Assembly: GCF_013001025.1 (NCBI RefSeq)
Contig: NZ_CP053021.1
Span: forward strand, 4,657,001 to 4,721,000
Direction: 5' to 3'
From: Sphingobium yanoikuyae
GTDB lineage: Bacteria > Pseudomonadota > Alphaproteobacteria > Sphingomonadales > Sphingomonadaceae
DNA: 64,000 bases
Part shown: in pieces, positions 60,061 through 64,000 of the stretch
How the letters are laid out: each line of letters opens with the position of its first letter
Numbering within the stretch: position 1 is the first letter of the stretch
Notes under the pieces: model-generated
What the model was told of the DNA's origin: nothing
The model's database searches: none
The model's input: only the letters and a program-made list of their open reading frames with translations
Translations under genes and position numbers: made by a program

Positions 60061-62091
60061 ATGAAAATACTGCCGCTGCCGTTGATGCTGTGCGCGTTGC
60101 CCGGCGTCGCCGCTGCCCAGGCGCCCGATGTGACGGCGGATGAGGCCGCGTCGATCGTGGTGACGGGCACGGGCCTCGCCCTGCCGCCGGGGACGCCGGC
60201 CTATGGGTCGGTGGTGATCGACCGGGATCGGCTTGAGGATGCGGCGTCGGGGCGGATCGAGAGCGTGCTGGCCGATGTCGCGGGCTTCCAGCAGTTCCGC
60301 CGCTCCGACAGCCGCGCCTCCAACCCCTCGAACCAGGGCGCCACCCTGCGCGCGCTGGGCGGCAATGCGTCGAGCCGGACGCTGGTGCTGCTCGACGGCG
60401 TGCCGGTGGCCGATCCCTTTTTCGGCTATATTCCCTTCTCCGCACTGGTGCCCGACCGGCTGGCGCTGGTGCGGGTGACGCGCGGCGGGGGCAGTGGCGC
60501 GTTCGGCGCGGGCGCGGTCGCCGGCACGATCGAACTGGCCAGCGCCACCCGCGACCAGATGCCGGTGTTTGGCGCCAGCGCCTTCTATGGCAGCAGGGAC
60601 GCGACCGAGCTGTCCGCCAGCATCGCGCCCGACATGGGCAGCGGCTATGTCTCGCTCTCGGGCCGCTGGGACCGGGGTGACGGCTTCCAGACCACGCCCC
60701 GTGACCAGCGCGTCGCCGCCACCGTGCCAGCCGCCTATGACAGCTGGTCGACCAATTTGCGCGCGGTAGCGCCGATCGACGCGACATCGGAACTCCAGTT
60801 TCGTGGCACCCTGTTCCAGGATAATCGCACGCTGCGCTTTGCCGGCGCCGACAGCATGAGCCAGGGCCAGGATGCCAGCATCCGCTATATCAGCCGCGGC
60901 CGCTGGCAGGTCGATGCGCTCGCCTATCTCCAGGCGCGCAATTTCTCGAACATCGTCATCTCTTCCACCAGCTTCCGCAAGTCGCTCGACCAGCGCAACA
61001 CCCCCTCGACCGGGATCGGCGGCAAGATCGAGCTGCGCCCGCCGGTCGGCGAGGATCATGTGCTGCGCATCGGTATGGACACCCGCTTTGCCACCGGCGA
61101 CATGTATGAGGACGCCTATAATGCGGGCCTCGCCACCAACCCGCTGACAGCGCGCCGCCATGCCGGTGGCGACCAGATCACCAGCGGCATCTTTGCCGAG
61201 GATGACTGGAGCCCCGATGTCTTTGGCGGCAAGCTTGTCCTGACCGGGGGCGTGCGCGCCGATCGCTGGTCGATCCGCAACGGCTTCTACAGGGCGGTCA
61301 GTGCGGCCGGCCTGGTGACGCAGGACAGTAGCTATGCCAATCGCTCCGACTGGGAATTTTCCGGCCGGGCCGGCGCGCTCTACCATCTCAGCGATGCGGT
61401 GGCGCTGCGCGGGGCGGCCTATAGCGGCTTCCGCCTGCCCACGCTCAATGAGCTGTATCGCCCCTTCGTCGTCTTCCCGATCACCACCCAGGCCAATGCG
61501 GCCTTGAAGCCCGAGAAGCTCAAGGGCGTGGAAGGGGGCATCGACCTCAACCCAGCATCGGGCGTGCAGCTGTCCGCCACCCTCTTCTACAACCGGCTCG
61601 ACGATGCGATCGCGAACGTCACCATCGATAGTGTCACCCGCAAGCGCCAGAATGTGAACGCGATCGTGGCCAAGGGCGTGGAACTGACCGCCAGCGCGCA
61701 ACTGCCGGCCAATTTCTCGCTGCTCGCTTCCTATGCCTATAGTCACAGCAAGGTCGATGCGCCGGGCATGGCGTTCGATGGCTTCGCGCCGGCGCAGGTG
61801 CCGCGCCACTCGGCCAGCGCGACGCTGGCCTGGGCGCCCAAGGCCGGACCGGAACTGTCGGCGACGCTGCGCTACACGGCCAAGCAATATGAGGATGATC
61901 TGCAGAGCGATGTGCTGCCCGATGCGCTGACCTTGGACGCCCTCGCTCGGCTGCCGATCGGCCATGGCATCAGCCTGGTCGCGCGCGGAGAAAATCTGTT
62001 CGACGAGGATATCGTCACCCGCAATGCCGGTGGATCGATCGATCTGGGCACGCCCAGGACGCTCTGGATCGGCGTCACCGTGCGCGGTTGA
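60061..62091 (+). CDS. TonB-dependent receptor (BtuB/FepA-like size)
   Basis: This 676-residue outer-membrane receptor has a short signal peptide (MKILPLPLMLCALPGVAAAQ), TonB-box-like SIVVTGTGLAL, and a plug with DRLEDAASGRIESVLADVAGFQQFRR, RTLVLLDGVPVADPFFGYIP and VRVTRGGGSGAFGAGAVAGTIEL. The barrel has NELYRPFVVFPITTQANAALKPEK, a classic receptor segment, and ends in TVRG without terminal Phe. It is smaller than the two polysaccharide-type receptors of the window and may take up a metal chelate, siderophore or small molecule. Start at 60061 follows CAAGGGGACG. It stands alone apart from the DUF1294 gene after it. Confidence 0.9.
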   Translation: MKILPLPLMLCALPGVAAAQAPDVTADEAASIVVTGTGLALPPGTPAYGSVVIDRDRLEDAASGRIESVLADVAGFQQFRRSDSRASNPSNQGATLRALGGNASSRTLVLLDGVPVADPFFGYIPFSALVPDRLALVRVTRGGGSGAFGAGAVAGTIELASATRDQMPVFGASAFYGSRDATELSASIAPDMGSGYVSLSGRWDRGDGFQTTPRDQRVAATVPAAYDSWSTNLRAVAPIDATSELQFRGTLFQDNRTLRFAGADSMSQGQDASIRYISRGRWQVDALAYLQARNFSNIVISSTSFRKSLDQRNTPSTGIGGKIELRPPVGEDHVLRIGMDTRFATGDMYEDAYNAGLATNPLTARRHAGGDQITSGIFAEDDWSPDVFGGKLVLTGGVRADRWSIRNGFYRAVSAAGLVTQDSSYANRSDWEFSGRAGALYHLSDAVALRGAAYSGFRLPTLNELYRPFVVFPITTQANAALKPEKLKGVEGGIDLNPASGVQLSATLFYNRLDDAIANVTIDSVTRKRQNVNAIVAKGVELTASAQLPANFSLLASYAYSHSKVDAPGMAFDGFAPAQVPRHSASATLAWAPKAGPELSATLRYTAKQYEDDLQSDVLPDALTLDALARLPIGHGISLVARGENLFDEDIVTRNAGGSIDLGTPRTLWIGVTVRG

Positions 62092-62371
62092 GCCGATTCC
62101 CGTCGCGCAGTTTCTTGCCCTCGCCTGGCTGCTGCTGGCGAACCTGATGGCCTTCATGCTGTTCGGGTTCGACAAGCGCCGGGCCGTGCGGGGGATGGCG
62201 CGAATCCGCGAGCGGACCTTGCTGCTCTGGGCGCTTGCAGGCGGGACGCCGGGTGCATTTGCCGCCCGCCACCTTTTTCGTCACAAGACGCGTAAACAGC
62301 CTTTCACCCGGTGGCTATGGCTGATCGCCGCGGCGCAGGGGCTGGTTCTCGCCGGATGGGCGATGATCTGA
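62024..62371 (+). CDS. DUF1294 small membrane protein (start uncertain)
   Basis: The conserved part of this protein begins around 62105: two hydrophobic segments (FLALAWLLLANLMAFMLFGF and WLWLIAAAQGLVLAGWAMI) flank the DUF1294 core DKRRAVRGMARIRERTLLL, AGGTPGAFAARHLFRHKTRK. Length of that part (about 88 residues) is normal for the family. The only in-frame ATG upstream of the first helix is 62024, inside the receptor gene and with 68 bases of overlap; ATG 62147 would cut the first helix. A non-ATG start near 62100 is therefore possible. Function unknown. Confidence 0.72.
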   Translation: MPVDRSIWARPGRSGSASPCAVEPIPVAQFLALAWLLLANLMAFMLFGFDKRRAVRGMARIRERTLLLWALAGGTPGAFAARHLFRHKTRKQPFTRWLWLIAAAQGLVLAGWAMI

Positions 62372-62395
62372 TTTTTCATCTGTCGGGGGAAGAAA

Positions 62396-62470
<75 letters not shown>

Positions 62471-62585
62471 ACTCTATTTCGTCTCCGTCGCGCCGTGCGC
62501 TTCGGAGGTCGCGCCTATGGCCGCCCCTGCGCGTCCTGTCAAGGCGGGTTGCAGCAGATAATGCATTTTGCTTATGCGCTTCGTC

Positions 62586-62726
62586 ATGAGCGAGACCCAG
62601 GACGAAAAGAAAGCCAGGCTGGCGCAGGCGCTGCGCGACAATTTGCGGCGGCGCAAGGCCCAGAGCCGCGATGTGGCGCGGGAAGGGGCTGAGCCCACCC
62701 CCGCGCCGGAATCGTCCAAGGACTGA
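62586..62726 (+). CDS. 46-residue conserved-looking small protein
   Basis: This 46-codon gene encodes a highly charged helix (SETQDEKKARLAQALRDN, then LRRRKAQSRDVAREG) with a Pro/Glu tail ending SSKD. It lies between tRNA-Thr and the convergent aminopeptidase gene, ending six bases before that stop. The upstream sequence is AT-rich for this genome (ATAATGCATTTTGCTTATGCG), promoter-like. Composition is natural rather than a shadow. I have the impression that similar short proteins occur at this place in other sphingomonads, but I cannot verify it. Confidence 0.55.
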   Translation: MSETQDEKKARLAQALRDNLRRRKAQSRDVAREGAEPTPAPESSKD

Positions 62727-62732
62727 TTCGGG

Positions 62733-64000
62733 TCAGAGCGGCGCGCAGGCCGTCTGGAGCCAGGCCAGCGCCTCGCCTTCGAGCTGCGGGCCGACCACGG
62801 CCAGCACCTGCGCATGATAGGCGTCGACCCACGCGCGCTCACCGGCATCCAGCAGGTCGGTGGCGATGGCGTTGCGGTCGATCGGCGCGAAGGTCAGTGT
62901 CTCGAAACCCAGCATCGGCTTTTCGCCGCCGGCGATCGCCCGTTCCTCGACCAGCACCAGATTCTCGATGCGGATCCCATATTCGCCGGTCTTGTAATAG
63001 CCCGGCTCGTTCGAGAGGATCATGCCCGCCACCAGCGGCTCGTCGCCGCCGCCGAAGGTCGCGATCCGCTGCGGCCCTTCATGCACCGACAGGAAGCTGC
63101 CGACGCCATGGCCGGTGCCATGGGCATAATCCAGCCCTTGCGCCCAGAGATATTGGCGCGCCAGCACGTCGAGCTGGCCGCCGCGCGTGCCGACCGGGAA
63201 GACCGCGCGGGCCAGCGCGATATGACCCTTCAGCACCAGGGTGAAGCGCTGCTTCATCTCTTCGCTAGGGCTGCCGATGGCGATGGTGCGGGTGACGTCG
63301 GTGGTGCCGTCGCGATACTGGCCGCCCGAATCGACCAGATAGAAGCTGCCGGTTTCGATCGGCCGGTTGGTCTTTTCCTCGACGCGATAATGGACGACCG
63401 CGCCATTGGGACCGGCGCCGCTGATCGTGTCGAAGGACAGATCCTCCAGCAGGCCGGTATCCTTGCGGAACGCCTCCAGCCGGTCCGAGGCGGAGAGTTC
63501 GGTCAGGCCGCCCTTGGGCGCTTCCACCGCGATCCAGTGGAGGAAGCGGCTCAGGGCTGCGCCATCGCGCGCCTGCGCCGCCTTGTGGCCGGCAATCTCG
63601 GTGTCGTTCTTGATCGCCTTGGGCAGCACGGCGGGGTCGCGCAGGCTGAGTATCTGGGCGCCGCCGGCGTCGAGCGCCTCGAAGATGGCGGCAACGGCCC
63701 GCTCGGGGTCGGCGACGACGGTCTTGCCCTTGAGGTCGGCGAGCGCATCGGCAAAGGCGGCGCGGTCATGGATGCGCACCGCATTGCCCAGATGCTTGGC
63801 AACCGCCTCGTCCATCTTCTCCGGCGCAACATAGAGGTCGGCGGTCGCATCGGCATGGACGATGGCATAGGCCAGCGCGACCGGGGTGCGCTCGACATCC
63901 TTGCCGCGGATGTTGAAGGCCCAGGCGATCGAATCGAGCGCGGAGAGAACGGCGGCATCCGCCTTCTTCGACACCAGCCAGTCGGCGATGTCGGCGCGTT
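62733..64000 (-). CDS. pepP: M24-family Xaa-Pro aminopeptidase (5' end outside window)
   Basis: The frame is open to the right edge, so the N-terminus is missing; the last ~422 codons are present. It is a pita-bread-fold metalloprotease of the APP1/PepP type that removes residues before proline. Metal ligands are readable: VDSGGQYRDGTTDVTRT (two Asp), HGTGHGVGSFLSVHEGP (His), MILSNEPGYYKTGEYGIR (Glu) and FETLTFAPID (Glu). The preceding domain contains LDSIAWAFNIRGKDVERTPVA, typical of the three-domain cytosolic form of about 600 residues. The first in-window GTG at 63974 is not the true start. Confidence 0.9.
   Translation of the reverse strand, partial: RADIADWLVSKKADAAVLSALDSIAWAFNIRGKDVERTPVALAYAIVHADATADLYVAPEKMDEAVAKHLGNAVRIHDRAAFADALADLKGKTVVADPERAVAAIFEALDAGGAQILSLRDPAVLPKAIKNDTEIAGHKAAQARDGAALSRFLHWIAVEAPKGGLTELSASDRLEAFRKDTGLLEDLSFDTISGAGPNGAVVHYRVEEKTNRPIETGSFYLVDSGGQYRDGTTDVTRTIAIGSPSEEMKQRFTLVLKGHIALARAVFPVGTRGGQLDVLARQYLWAQGLDYAHGTGHGVGSFLSVHEGPQRIATFGGGDEPLVAGMILSNEPGYYKTGEYGIRIENLVLVEERAIAGGEKPMLGFETLTFAPIDRNAIATDLLDAGERAWVDAYHAQVLAVVGPQLEGEALAWLQTACAPL

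Noticed and set aside
59701..62175. 824-codon open frame antisense to the third TonB receptor and the terminator region
   Set aside because: Low-complexity Arg/Ala/Gly composition, runs through the orphan terminator and opposite a clear receptor gene.

Overview
The window looks like chromosomal DNA of a high-GC alphaproteobacterium, most likely a sphingomonad (Sphingobium, Novosphingobium or relative). The grounds are three large TonB-dependent receptors, a halogenase/SapC/cupin-8 locus, an AdoCbl-riboswitch cobW-cobN-cobO-bluB operon, strong GC3 bias and short G/C-rich intergenic inverted repeats. I see no phage genes, insertion sequence, CRISPR array, rRNA or replication origin. The taxonomic call is inference from gene content.

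Bases 1-12,094 hold an accessory catabolic region. It encodes a LuxC-type acyl-CoA reductase, an MFS transporter, DUF1330 and carboxymuconolactone-decarboxylase-fold proteins, a free 76-residue lipoyl domain, an unusual Gfo/Idh protein, a crotonase without the usual glutamates, a 3-ketosteroid-dehydrogenase-like flavoprotein, an MDR alcohol dehydrogenase and a 2-oxoacid dehydrogenase E1 alpha/beta pair. No E2 or E3 is visible. Together they suggest a CoA/lipoyl-dependent route for an unidentified cyclic or branched acid.

Bases 12,095-19,413 carry a compact phenylalanine/tyrosine operon: a divergent Lrp regulator, then phhA, an aromatic aminotransferase, hpd, hmgA, fahA, maiA and a small Rieske protein. 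Most of these genes overlap by 4-8 bases. Next come an AdoCbl riboswitch with cobW-cobN-cobO-bluB (19,456-25,875) and an Atm1-type ABC exporter. An amber-interrupted small gene and a repeat-rich gap (28,332-29,002) follow, then housekeeping genes (rRNA pseudouridine synthase, ribosomal oxygenase, mobA, cation/proton antiporter).

Bases 32,855-51,400 are the richest part. A flavin-dependent halogenase homologue, a TonB receptor, SapC and a cupin-8 protein precede a GH43 lipoprotein. After that comes an oxidative sugar module: Gfo/Idh dehydrogenase, cytochrome c, three TIM-barrel isomerase/epimerase-like proteins, an MFS sugar transporter, a 3-keto-disaccharide-hydrolase family (DUF1080) protein, a Tat-exported small dehydrogenase subunit, a GMC oxidoreductase and a LacI regulator. 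These parts match what is known of periplasmic 3-keto-glycoside chemistry: oxidise C3 of a glycoside, cleave the 3-keto product, then isomerise and reduce the 3-keto-sugar. Two perfect palindromes, at 39,590 and 42,032, look like operators for the LacI protein.

Bases 52,128-62,371 contain a ROK regulator facing a TonB receptor, a YdcF-like protein, an S1/P1 nuclease-like protein and an antisense-overlapping MFS transporter. A tRNA-Gly, a third TonB receptor and a DUF1294 protein complete this stretch. The window closes with a tRNA-Thr, a 46-codon gene and the 3' part of a Xaa-Pro aminopeptidase gene that runs off the right end.
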